A stretch of DNA of 46,527 nucleotides, taken from an uncultured Eubacterium sp. GTDB taxonomy: Bacteria; Bacillota_A; Clostridia; Lachnospirales; Lachnospiraceae. The position numbers were made by a program, and so were the translations under genes. Shown one piece after another: positions 7,169 to 15,583 of this stretch. Within the stretch, counting starts at the first letter, position 1; every line of letters begins with the position of its first letter. The notes under the pieces are model-generated. The model searched no databases. It was not told the origin of the DNA and saw nothing but the letters and a program-made list of their open reading frames with translations. Where the stretch lies: the NCBI GenBank assembly GCA_948468465.1, contig CAOKJJ010000012.1, positions 1 to 46,527 on the forward strand. Reading direction: 5' to 3'.

Positions 7169-7849
7169 ATGGAAATGCTGCAAAAGAGATTAAAAAAGGA
7201 ATTAAAAAAGGGGTTGGGAGAGCATATCGACAGACTGGCCGAGCGCTATCCTTTGCTGGAGGGCATCCGGGAGGATATCGCCTGTGCGTATCAGCTTATG
7301 GAAACGTCTTATGAAAACGGCGGGAAGCTGCTGATCGCCGGAAACGGAGGCTCTGCGGCGGATGCCGGGCATATGGCGGCGGAGCTGATGAAGCGGTTTT
7401 GTCTGCCGCGTCCGTTGAGCCGGGAATATACGCAAAGGCTTTTGGATGCAGACCCCGTAAGGGGCGCCTATCTGGCAAAAAAGCTGGAACAGCCGCTGAC
7501 GGCCGTTGCGTTGGACGGACAGGGGCCGTTGGCAACGGCTTATGCTAATGATGTTGGCTGGCAGGGGGTATATGCGCAGCAGCTTCTTGGGCTTGGCAGG
7601 GCCGGGGATGTGTTTCTCGGTATTTCCACATCCGGCAGCAGCCAAAATGTTATTTATGCCGCTGTCGCGGCAAAGGCTTTGGGGATGCCTGTCGTTGCAC
7701 TGACGGGCGCTGACGGCGGCCAGCTTGCGGCGGCTGCCGCAGCCGTGGTCAGGGCGCCGGCGGAGGAGACGGATCAGGTACAGGAGCTGCATTTGCCGAT
7801 TTATCATTGCTGGTGCAGGATGCTGGAGGAGCGGTTTTTTGGAGGATGA
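7169..7849 (+). CDS. gmhA: Sedoheptulose-7-phosphate isomerase
   Basis: A single-SIS-domain protein of 226 residues. The phosphosugar signature GNGGSAADAGHMAAELM is near residue 54, YANDVGWQGVYAQQL is near residue 128, and GISTSGSSQNV is the second phosphate loop. HLPIYHCWCRMLEE closes the fold. It converts sedoheptulose 7-phosphate to D-glycero-D-manno-heptose 7-phosphate, the first step of NDP-heptose synthesis. It is slightly longer than the usual 190-200 residues. Its stop overlaps the next gene (ATGA), and hldE and hldD follow within 5 kb, which confirms the pathway. Confidence 0.92.
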   Translation: MEMLQKRLKKELKKGLGEHIDRLAERYPLLEGIREDIACAYQLMETSYENGGKLLIAGNGGSAADAGHMAAELMKRFCLPRPLSREYTQRLLDADPVRGAYLAKKLEQPLTAVALDGQGPLATAYANDVGWQGVYAQQLLGLGRAGDVFLGISTSGSSQNVIYAAVAAKALGMPVVALTGADGGQLAAAAAAVVRAPAEETDQVQELHLPIYHCWCRMLEERFFGG

Positions 7850-9117
7850 TGTTCGGAGAGAGGGGTATCGAAAAAATGATGCAAAAATTTAATCCGGAAA
7901 AAACAAAATATCTAAAGGCCGTAAATTTGGCTCTGTCTGTGTTTTTTCATGAAAAAAAGGCGCAGGAGCCGTTGGAGCTGGAACAAGCGGAACAGCTTTT
8001 AGTGATTGATACCGGGCGTATCGGAGATATCGTGATGTCTGTCCCCTTTTTAAAAACCTTAAAAAGGAATGCGCCTAAGGCGGAAATTACGCTGCTGTGC
8101 GCCAGCTGGGCAGAACCGGTTTTAAAGGGACAGGGAGTCGTGGACCGTTTCGTATTTTTTGATCCGAAAGCGCCAGGTTCTTTGAAAGAACTTGTAAGGA
8201 TGCTTCGGCAGGTAAACAGGATACGCTATGACGCTGCCTTTGAGCCGCGCGGGGATCTGCGGTATATTTTTTTGATGCATTTTTGCAGCGCAAAGCGGAA
8301 GGTAAGTTTTGGTTATACCGGAGGGGCGTGTCTTTTGACCGATGTGGTACGCCCGCCCGGAAGAACGGTGCATTTAGTCGAAGAAAAATTGTATTTTGCA
8401 AAACAGGCAGGATGCCGGATATACAAGGCCGACCGCTATCCAACGCTGACGCTTTCCGAACGTCAGAAAAAAGAAAATGAAGATTTTATAAAAAGCCATG
8501 GGCTTTTGGATAAGCAGGTGATCGGAATCCATCCGGGAGCGAGCTTAAAGATCAAGCAATGGGATAAGTTTGGGGAGCTTGCTGCAAAGCTTGCTGCGGG
8601 TTCCGGCTCCGGCTCCGGTTCTGATTTTCATTTTGGTTCTGATTTTGATTCTGAATCTGAATTAGAATCAGCCCATATGGCATTTCTGATATTTGAAGGG
8701 CCTGGAGAAAAGGAAGAAGCGTACAGGACGGCGCGGGCCGTCAGAAACTGCGGCGTACAGGCGATTGTCAGCCGGACGGGGCTTGCACAGTATATACAAA
8801 GGCTTGCGCTGTGCCATATGGTCTTTTGCAATGACAGCGGGGCCGGGCATATCGCGCGCGCCTGCGGCGTAACCGTATTCGTTATCTTCGGCCCGGTGGA
8901 GCCTGCGTTTGCAAAGCCTTATGCGAAAGACAGGGTCATTGTATGCTCGGATGATTCTCTGGCCTGCAAGCCCTGCTTTCGAACCTCCTGCCCCAAAGCG
9001 CGAAGGAGTGGAGGAACGGGCGGACAGCCGCAGGAAGCAGGCTGTGAATGCCTGCAGAAGATAACAGTCCGCGAGGTATACGAAAAATACCGAAATATCT
9101 GCGGTCAGGTGCAGTGA
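7846..9117 (+). CDS. Family 9 glycosyltransferase (heptosyltransferase-like)
   Basis: A GT-B enzyme of about 423 residues in the ADP-heptose:LPS heptosyltransferase family. The N-domain has LLVIDTGRIGDIVMSVPFLK and the C-domain has IGIHPGASLKIKQW and CNDSGAGHIARACG, the donor-binding signature, then VFGP-like VIFGPVEP. A Cys-rich tail (CKPCFRTSC, CECL) is common in the family. ATG 7846 overlaps the gmhA stop; ATG 7849 or 7876 are alternatives, so the start is uncertain. It carries an odd Ser/Gly/Asp/Glu/Phe low-complexity insert (8601-8670) between the donor-domain strand elements. It probably adds the heptose made by the adjacent enzymes. Confidence 0.85.
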   Translation: MMFGERGIEKMMQKFNPEKTKYLKAVNLALSVFFHEKKAQEPLELEQAEQLLVIDTGRIGDIVMSVPFLKTLKRNAPKAEITLLCASWAEPVLKGQGVVDRFVFFDPKAPGSLKELVRMLRQVNRIRYDAAFEPRGDLRYIFLMHFCSAKRKVSFGYTGGACLLTDVVRPPGRTVHLVEEKLYFAKQAGCRIYKADRYPTLTLSERQKKENEDFIKSHGLLDKQVIGIHPGASLKIKQWDKFGELAAKLAAGSGSGSGSDFHFGSDFDSESELESAHMAFLIFEGPGEKEEAYRTARAVRNCGVQAIVSRTGLAQYIQRLALCHMVFCNDSGAGHIARACGVTVFVIFGPVEPAFAKPYAKDRVIVCSDDSLACKPCFRTSCPKARRSGGTGGQPQEAGCECLQKITVREVYEKYRNICGQVQ

Positions 9118-9136
9118 AAAGTGAAAGGAGCGTTTT

Positions 9137-10213
9137 ATGCTTATGCCTGCAGTCAGTATTATCCTGCCCATGTATAACGGGCGGGCGTTTATCAAGCATA
9201 TGATATCCGCGGTCCGGGCACAGGATTTCCAGGATTGGGAGATGTTAATCATCAACGATGGCTCCTGCGACCATGGAGAAGAGATCGCCGAACGGGCAGC
9301 GCGCAGGGATCCAAGGATTAAGGTCTTTCATAAGCCAAACGGCGGTATCAGCAGTGCAAGGAATTACGGGCTTTGCAGGGCGTCGGGAGCTTACATAGCC
9401 TTTGCGGATCAGGACGATACCGTAGGAAAGCACTGGCTGTCGGCGTTATACAGCGGCATGGCCGGGGATACAGACCTGGCGGCTGCAGGAAAGAAGCTTA
9501 CCATCCAAAATGCCGCAGGCAGGGCGGCAGCGTCTAAGATTTACCGCTATAAGGACTCGGTGCTGGTAACAGACGAAGAGCGGTATCGGTTTTTATTTAA
9601 CCAGGATAACGACGCAGCTTCCCATCATGTTTGGAGCTGTATGTATCGAAAGGAGCTGATTGACACGTATGGCGTCCGGTTTGACGAAAATCTGTCAATG
9701 GGAATGGAAGACGTGCTGTTTAATATCTGCTATGGGTATTACTGCAAAAGGATCCATAAAATACCCCAGGTCGTGTATTCCTACCAAAAGCGGGCAGGTA
9801 TCAGCACTTCTGCGAAATACAACCCGGATACCGCAAAGGAATACGCGTATCGGATGCAGGTGATCGCGCGGCTGTTTGGGTTTTCTGCACCGCGGGACGG
9901 GAGCCGGGCCTATGCGATGTATGCAGATTATGCGCTGCGTGAATTATGCAATCTGTATGTCAGAAGCCATGGGCCGGACAGCCCTAAGCTGCTGGCCGGA
10001 CTTCGGGACGCATATGTGGAAAACGTGCCGGAGAAAGTGGCTGGCTTTCCTGACAGGGAGCTGCTTAAGCGGGGTTTGTATGCTGCAGCCGATGGATTGC
10101 TGAGGAAGGAAAACTATGTTCTTTTAAGGCTGCTAAAAAACGGCGCAGATATTTGTTGGCAGTTTAGGAACGGAAAGGGCAGAACAGATGGAGCAGGACA
10201 GGCAGATCAATAG
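9137..10213 (+). CDS. Family 2 glycosyltransferase
   Basis: A 358-residue GT-A enzyme: VSIILPMYNGRAFI, MLIINDGSCDHGEEIA, KPNGGISSARNYGL, and the metal motif ADQDD near residue 95. The C-terminal 120 residues are helical, as in EpsE/EpsJ-like enzymes. AGGAG sits 6 nt before the ATG. Its end overlaps the start of hldE by 26 bp, placing it within the heptose group. Substrates are unknown. Confidence 0.88.
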   Translation: MLMPAVSIILPMYNGRAFIKHMISAVRAQDFQDWEMLIINDGSCDHGEEIAERAARRDPRIKVFHKPNGGISSARNYGLCRASGAYIAFADQDDTVGKHWLSALYSGMAGDTDLAAAGKKLTIQNAAGRAAASKIYRYKDSVLVTDEERYRFLFNQDNDAASHHVWSCMYRKELIDTYGVRFDENLSMGMEDVLFNICYGYYCKRIHKIPQVVYSYQKRAGISTSAKYNPDTAKEYAYRMQVIARLFGFSAPRDGSRAYAMYADYALRELCNLYVRSHGPDSPKLLAGLRDAYVENVPEKVAGFPDRELLKRGLYAAADGLLRKENYVLLRLLKNGADICWQFRNGKGRTDGAGQADQ

Positions 10214-11738
10214 AAAAAATATATTAGTCGTCGGCGACGTCATGCTGGATCAGTATTACTTTGGAAGCGTCAGCCGTGTTTCGCCGGAAGCGCCCGTTCC
10301 GGTGCTTCGAAAGGATACTGGAACATGTGTTCTGGGAGGCGCTGCGAATGTGGCTGCGAACCTGGCGGCAGGCGGACAGCATGCATTTGTAATGTCCGCC
10401 GTCGGTAAGGATCAGGCAGGGGATATCCTGCTGGACCTGCTTGCACAGGCGGGAATCGACGCAAGCCTGACGCTCAGGCAAAGCCGCGCTACGACGGTAA
10501 AAACACGTTTTGTAGCGGACGGCCATCAGCAGCTGCTGCGGATGGACACGGAATCCACTGGGGAAATGCCGGACTCCGTAACAGGCAGGCTGCTTGCGGA
10601 ATACAAAAGCATCGTGCCTGCTATGGATATGATCATCCTTTCGGATTATCTGAAAGGGCTGCTGACTTATGATTTTGTACAGGGGATGATAAAAATCGCA
10701 GGCCAGATGGGAAAGAAAGTGCTGATTGATGTCAAAGACCCGGATATCCCAAAATACCATGGCGCGTATTTATTAAAGCCGAATCTTAAGGAGCTGCGGC
10801 TGCTTACGAATACGGAAGCGCATACAGACGATGAGATTGCGGATGCTTCCAGACAATTAATGCAGCGGGCAGACTGCGCCTATGTGCTTACGACGTGCGG
10901 CGCGCGCGGTATGGTTTTAGTGGGAGAGAATCTGCAGTATAACGTAAATCCGGCCAGACAGGAGGTATATGACGTCACCGGGGCAGGCGATACGGTAATC
11001 GCGTATCTGGCGGTGTGCCTGGCAAACGGCTTCGGGATACAGGACGCGGTGCTTACCGCGAACCATGCGGCTGGGATTCAGGTGTCAAAGGCCGGAACGG
11101 CATCGGTCAGCCTTAAGGAGGTCACCGCGGCGATGGGGCCAGGGGATGCAAACGCCGGCGCAGCCATAAGCAGGGAGGCGGGGCGGGTATCCTGCCCTGA
11201 GAAGCTGCTTTCCAAAAAGGAGACTGTCTGGCTCAGGCAGCGGTATGCAGACAAAAAGATTGTATTTACCAACGGATGTTTTGATATTCTGCATACCGGC
11301 CATATACGCTGCCTGCAGGAAGCGGCGAAGCTTGGGGATATCCTTGTCGTCGGGCTGAATGCGGATGCTTCGGTAACACGCTTAAAGGGAAACGGCCGTC
11401 CGGTGAACAGCCAGGCGGACCGGGCAGAGCTGTTGTGCGCCCTGGAATGTGTGGACTATGTGGCAGTCTTTGCAGAGGATACACCGGAAGAGCTGATCAA
11501 GGGGATCCAGCCGGATGTACTGGTCAAGGGCGGCGATTATACGCCGCAGGAGGTTGTCGGCGCGGAGCTTGTGAGGGCGCGCGGCGGGACAGTCAGGATT
11601 CTGCCTTTTACAGAAGGCAGGTCCACCACGGGCATGATCGAAAAGATGGCCGGGGCAGGCGCGGCAAAAAAACAGGACAGACTGCTGAATGGATGTGACC
11701 GTTCCGGAAGCAGCCGGGAAGAGAAGTATAAAATATGA
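10188..11738 (+). CDS. hldE: Bifunctional heptose-7-phosphate kinase / heptose-1-phosphate adenylyltransferase
   Basis: A two-domain protein of 516 residues. Residues about 10-320 are a PfkB/ribokinase domain with GGAANVAANLA and the catalytic GAGDTVIAYLA. Residues about 345-500 are a nucleotidyltransferase with NGCFDILHTGH (HxGH), the KGNGRPVNSQADRAELL loop, and VKGGDYTPQEVVGAE. The order and length match HldE. It phosphorylates heptose 7-phosphate at C1 and adenylylates it to ADP-heptose. The intervening C7 phosphatase (GmhB) is not in the window. It overlaps hldD by 4 bp (ATGA). Confidence 0.95.
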   Translation: MEQDRQINRKNILVVGDVMLDQYYFGSVSRVSPEAPVPVLRKDTGTCVLGGAANVAANLAAGGQHAFVMSAVGKDQAGDILLDLLAQAGIDASLTLRQSRATTVKTRFVADGHQQLLRMDTESTGEMPDSVTGRLLAEYKSIVPAMDMIILSDYLKGLLTYDFVQGMIKIAGQMGKKVLIDVKDPDIPKYHGAYLLKPNLKELRLLTNTEAHTDDEIADASRQLMQRADCAYVLTTCGARGMVLVGENLQYNVNPARQEVYDVTGAGDTVIAYLAVCLANGFGIQDAVLTANHAAGIQVSKAGTASVSLKEVTAAMGPGDANAGAAISREAGRVSCPEKLLSKKETVWLRQRYADKKIVFTNGCFDILHTGHIRCLQEAAKLGDILVVGLNADASVTRLKGNGRPVNSQADRAELLCALECVDYVAVFAEDTPEELIKGIQPDVLVKGGDYTPQEVVGAELVRARGGTVRILPFTEGRSTTGMIEKMAGAGAAKKQDRLLNGCDRSGSSREEKYKI

Positions 11739-12703
11739 GCATTGTAGTAACAGGCGGCGCGGGATTTATCGGCAGCTGCATCGTACGAAAATTAAATGAA
11801 GCCGGCAGGACGGACCTTGTAATCGTAGATCATATCGCTTCTACGAATAAATGGCTGAACCTGAGAAATAAAAAATACAAGACATATATCCATAAAGCAA
11901 GGTTTCTGGAAATGCTGCCGGGTATGGACGATATCGAAGCCGTGATACATATGGGCGCGCAGTCCGCGACGACAGAACAGGATTTTGATTATCTGTGGGA
12001 CAACAATTTTTCCTATACAAAAGCGCTGTGGGAGGCGTGCAGCCGCAGGCACATACCATTTCTTTATGCCAGCTCGGCCGCAACGTATGGGGACGGCTCC
12101 CTTGGCTTTGACGACCGGTGCGATATCAGCAGGCTGGAGCCTATGAACGCTTACGGCTATTCCAAGCAGGCGTTTGACCTGTGGGTCAGATACCAGGCGC
12201 GGGAATTTCCAAAACAGTACGTCGGACTGAAGTTTTTTAACGTTTATGGACCGAATGAGTATTGGAAGCAGGATATGGCGAGCATGGCGTTCCACGGCTA
12301 CCGGCAGGCTTTGGAGGAAGGAACGATCCGGCTGTTTCGGTCTTACAGGCCGGAATATGAAAACGGCGGGCAGCTGCGGGACTTTGTATATGTGAAAGAT
12401 GTGTGCGACGTGGTTTTATGGTTTTTGGACCACCCGCAGCATAGCGGGCTGTTTAATGTAGGCACCGGGAAGGCGGAAAGCTTTTCGCAGCTTGCGCAGG
12501 CGGTATTTCATGCCATGGGGCGTAAGCCGCAAATCGAGTACATTGAGATGCCAAAGCAGCTAAAGGAGAAGTACCAGTATTATACACAGGCGGATATCAC
12601 GAAGCTGCGGGAAGCCGGGTATCAGGGGAAGTTTATGGATCTGGAGGAAGGCGTCAGAGATTATGTGCAGGGATATCTGGAACAGGGGTTTGCGGTGTAT
12701 TGA
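11735..12703 (+). CDS. hldD: ADP-glyceromanno-heptose 6-epimerase
   Basis: An extended SDR epimerase of 322 residues with VTGGAGFIGS at the N-terminus, HMGAQSATTEQDFDY, the catalytic Tyr/Lys in NAYGYSKQ (about 139-146), and KFFNVYGPNE. These are hallmarks of HldD (RfaD/GmhD) rather than generic epimerases. It converts ADP-D-glycero-D-manno-heptose to the L-glycero form. With gmhA and hldE it gives a nearly complete ADP-heptose route. It is the last gene of this group before a short mobile element. Confidence 0.94.
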   Translation: MSIVVTGGAGFIGSCIVRKLNEAGRTDLVIVDHIASTNKWLNLRNKKYKTYIHKARFLEMLPGMDDIEAVIHMGAQSATTEQDFDYLWDNNFSYTKALWEACSRRHIPFLYASSAATYGDGSLGFDDRCDISRLEPMNAYGYSKQAFDLWVRYQAREFPKQYVGLKFFNVYGPNEYWKQDMASMAFHGYRQALEEGTIRLFRSYRPEYENGGQLRDFVYVKDVCDVVLWFLDHPQHSGLFNVGTGKAESFSQLAQAVFHAMGRKPQIEYIEMPKQLKEKYQYYTQADITKLREAGYQGKFMDLEEGVRDYVQGYLEQGFAVY

Positions 12704-12710
12704 CGGAAGG

Positions 12711-12876
12711 CTAGAGCGTGTTTGAAAAATCATTCCCGTGATCTGCACTCCCCACTTTGCGGAGAATTTATCCCAAATTTAATCAACATAGCCCGCTATG
12801 CCTCATAAATTTGGGATAAATTCTTCACAAAGTGTGAAGCACATCTCACGGAAAGCATTTTTCAAACACGCTCTAG
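12711..12876. mobile_element. MITE-like 166-bp palindromic element
   Basis: Perfect 20-bp terminal inverted repeats (CTAGAGCGTGTTTGAAAAAT at 12711-12730 and its complement at 12857-12876) enclose more paired sequence, including GAATTTATCCCAAATTT against AAATTTGGGATAAATTC. The whole element folds into a long hairpin. It has no coding capacity. The CTAG at each end may be part of the repeat or a target duplication, as with IS5-group elements that choose YTAR targets. It sits between hldD and the polymerase gene, 13 bp from the ATG at 12890. Confidence 0.85.
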
Positions 12877-12889
12877 GAAGGTTGTTCGG

Positions 12890-14041
12890 ATGGTTTATTT
12901 ATATATAGCGGCCTGGATCTTGTGTATGGCAGGGATGCTGCTGCATCAAAGGTATGCGTTTTGTATCGGCACACATAGGCTCAGGGAAAATTATAACAGA
13001 AAATACGCGGCTTTTATGGAAATCATGATTCTTTTGCTTGTTTTCCTTTTGCTGACGGCAAATCGGACGGGGTATGATATTTTAAATTACGAGAGGGCGT
13101 ATTTATATCAGCATGAGGCATTTGAGGGAAAGGATAAGCTGTTTGGAGTGATCAGTGTCGCGGCGTACCAGACAGGGATGACTTTTTGGGTCTTTCGCGC
13201 GGTACTGACATTCTTATCCGGGATGCTGGTGGTCGATACGTTGAAAAAAATAGGGGTGGACTTTACTTTTGTACTGCTGTTTTATCTGCCTTCGATGCTG
13301 TTTGTAGACTCCATGCAGTTTCGGAATGCAGTCTGCCTGTCCTTGTTTTTATGGAGCTTCCGGTTCCTGCTGTTTGGAGGAAAATATGCAAAAGCCAAAT
13401 TTATCGTTTGTATTCTGGTGATTGCCCAGATCCATGCACTTTACTATTTTGCCCTGTCGCTTTCCGTTTTCTTTTTCAAAAAGAGGCGTGAGCAGATCGC
13501 GGTTTTTCTGTTTTTAGCAGGTATGGCATTATCTGTTGTTACAGCCGTCAATGGAAATCAGGTTCCGTTTTTTACTGAGGTAGCGAACCTGTTTTTGGCA
13601 GCGACCGACCTGAGGGGAGTCACCTACGCTACTTCTGGAAATCTCGGCTGGACAGTCCCGACGGCGATTCATTGCCTGACCGCGCTGCTTTGTCTGGCAG
13701 TATGCAGATATGCGCGCAGCAAAAAGGACTGCTTTACAAACAGGCAGATGGAATATTTGGACCTTCTTTTTGTATATGACCTGATTTTATTTGTGTCAGT
13801 TCCGGCGATCATGATGAACCTTCATTATTACCGGATGATTCGGGGCGCTTTTATGATGAATGTGATCGGGGCTTCCTTCCTGTTCCAAAAGAAAGGAAAA
13901 TGGAAGCGTATGCAGTATGGTGTATTCGCGGTGCTGGCCCTGTCGGCTGCATTGTGGTGCGTGCTGGACATCGGGATATTTGAAAACTGTAATACGATGG
14001 CAGTCCCGGTGCTGGATGGCAGGCTGTTCTTTTTAAAGTAG
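12890..14041 (+). CDS. EpsG/Wzy-type polysaccharide polymerase
   Basis: A 383-residue multi-spanning membrane protein with about ten hydrophobic helices. The pattern resembles the EpsG family: an early GYDILNYERAY acidic/aromatic loop, FRNAVCLSLFLWSFRF, and QIHALYYFALSLS. These proteins polymerise lipid-linked repeat units on the outer face of the membrane. GGAAGG lies 7 nt upstream of the ATG, just outside the MITE-like element. The flippase gene follows 2 bp downstream, forming a Wzy/Wzx pair. Confidence 0.8.
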   Translation: MVYLYIAAWILCMAGMLLHQRYAFCIGTHRLRENYNRKYAAFMEIMILLLVFLLLTANRTGYDILNYERAYLYQHEAFEGKDKLFGVISVAAYQTGMTFWVFRAVLTFLSGMLVVDTLKKIGVDFTFVLLFYLPSMLFVDSMQFRNAVCLSLFLWSFRFLLFGGKYAKAKFIVCILVIAQIHALYYFALSLSVFFFKKRREQIAVFLFLAGMALSVVTAVNGNQVPFFTEVANLFLAATDLRGVTYATSGNLGWTVPTAIHCLTALLCLAVCRYARSKKDCFTNRQMEYLDLLFVYDLILFVSVPAIMMNLHYYRMIRGAFMMNVIGASFLFQKKGKWKRMQYGVFAVLALSAALWCVLDIGIFENCNTMAVPVLDGRLFFLK

Positions 14042-14043
14042 GA

Positions 14044-15498
14044 ATGAACATGAAAAATAAAGATACATCGATCAGGAGGAATGCGCTGCTGAATGTATGC
14101 AGGCAAGTGTGTACGATCGTATTTCCATTTTTAACGTTTTCTTACGCATCCCATACTTTGGGAGCGGAAGCATTGGGAAAATATACGTTTGGGCAATCCA
14201 TTGTCAGCTATTTTAACTGTTTTTGCGCGCTTGGCATCTCGGACTACGCTGTCCGGGAAGCGGCGCCGCTGCGGGGAGATCCAGGAAAGCTGAAAAAGTT
14301 TGCGGATGAGGTGTTTTCGATACAGCTGCTTTTGTTGATTGTTTCCTATGCTGCATTGTTCCTGCTTCTGGGATCATGGGCAAAGCTGCGGCCCTATCGG
14401 AAGGTCATTTTGATCCTGAGTATCCAGCTGATACTGACTGTGGCCGGAGCGGATTGGGTAAATACCGCGTTTGAGGATTTCTTTTATCTGGCGGTACGGT
14501 ATTTTGTGACTGCCTCGGCCTGCATGGCGGCTGTCTTTTATGTTGTAAACGGGCCGCAGGATGTGTACTGGTATACGTTATTTTCCATGCTGTGCGCAGC
14601 CGGGGGAAATTTATGGAATGTTTTTTATATTCGCAGGTATGTAAAGCCGGGCGTGACGATGCGGCTGAACGTAAGGAAGCATTTACCGCCAATGCTGCTG
14701 TTTTTTTGCAACAGTATGGCGTTGGTCATATACCTGAACGTGGATATTACTATATTGGGGATGTATGCGGATGATGCTGCGGTCGGGACTTATTCGGTTG
14801 CAACGAAGATCTACCTGATGGCAAAAGCGCTGATCAATGCGGTAATCCTGCCTGCGGTGCCCAGGCTGTCACAGATAGCCGCAGAAAAAAAGGAAAATGC
14901 TGACGGGATGCTTTCCGGGATAGCGGATCTGCTGTGCATGCTTTTGATCCCGGCGGCTGTGGGCATTTTTTGCGAAGCCCCAAACCTGATCTGGCTGGTA
15001 GGAGGCAGCGGATATTTGGAGGGAGCAGAGGTCCTCAGGATATATAGTGTTACGATATTGTTTGCTGTCGGCGCGTGCTTCTTTTCGTATGCGGTCTTAA
15101 TACCGTTCCATATGGAAAAATACTTTTTACTGTCAACGGTCATGGCCGCAGCGTTAAATATCGGGACAAATTTTTGGCTGATTCCGCGCCTTGGGATGTG
15201 TGCGGCTGCTCTGACAACATTGCTGGCGGAGCTTATGGTATGCATGGCCACTTCGTTTTATGCAAAAAAACGAGCAGGCGTAAAGCTTTTGCTTTTGATC
15301 CATAAAAAAGATTTATGGATAGAGCTTGCCGGCGGGGCAGCGGTCGGCGCCGTCTGCTTTGTCATCAGGCAGTTGGGGCTGTCCCATGCTCTCGAATTGG
15401 GAGCATCGGTCGTTCTGGCGGCTGCGGCTTACAGCGGTGTGCTGCTTGGACTGAAAAATCAGACCCTCCTTGCGCTGCTAAAGTCTGTTACAGGATAG
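14044..15498 (+). CDS. Wzx-type flippase (polysaccharide transporter, MOP superfamily)
   Basis: A 484-residue protein with about 12-14 membrane helices. The N-terminus (NALLNVCRQVCTIVFPFLTFSYASHTLG) is the familiar start of the Wzx/PST family, followed by GKYTFGQSIVSYF. It should move undecaprenyl-linked repeat units across the membrane. It starts 2 bp after the wzy stop, within a GGA-rich junction. A second, more divergent Wzx is at 29345. Confidence 0.87.
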   Translation: MNMKNKDTSIRRNALLNVCRQVCTIVFPFLTFSYASHTLGAEALGKYTFGQSIVSYFNCFCALGISDYAVREAAPLRGDPGKLKKFADEVFSIQLLLLIVSYAALFLLLGSWAKLRPYRKVILILSIQLILTVAGADWVNTAFEDFFYLAVRYFVTASACMAAVFYVVNGPQDVYWYTLFSMLCAAGGNLWNVFYIRRYVKPGVTMRLNVRKHLPPMLLFFCNSMALVIYLNVDITILGMYADDAAVGTYSVATKIYLMAKALINAVILPAVPRLSQIAAEKKENADGMLSGIADLLCMLLIPAAVGIFCEAPNLIWLVGGSGYLEGAEVLRIYSVTILFAVGACFFSYAVLIPFHMEKYFLLSTVMAAALNIGTNFWLIPRLGMCAAALTTLLAELMVCMATSFYAKKRAGVKLLLLIHKKDLWIELAGGAAVGAVCFVIRQLGLSHALELGASVVLAAAAYSGVLLGLKNQTLLALLKSVTG

Positions 15499-15583
15499 CG
15501 GACAGAGCCTGTACGAAACAGACTGGCTTGCCAGAGGATGTACAGGAAGGGATATGTGAAGAAAGAGAGAAGGAAACAGAACT

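Noticed and set aside
6983..7183. Minus-strand frame with repeated FCISH/FLILHLL units
   Set aside because: It is the antisense reading of the 14-bp tandem array; the periodic protein is a by-product of the repeat.
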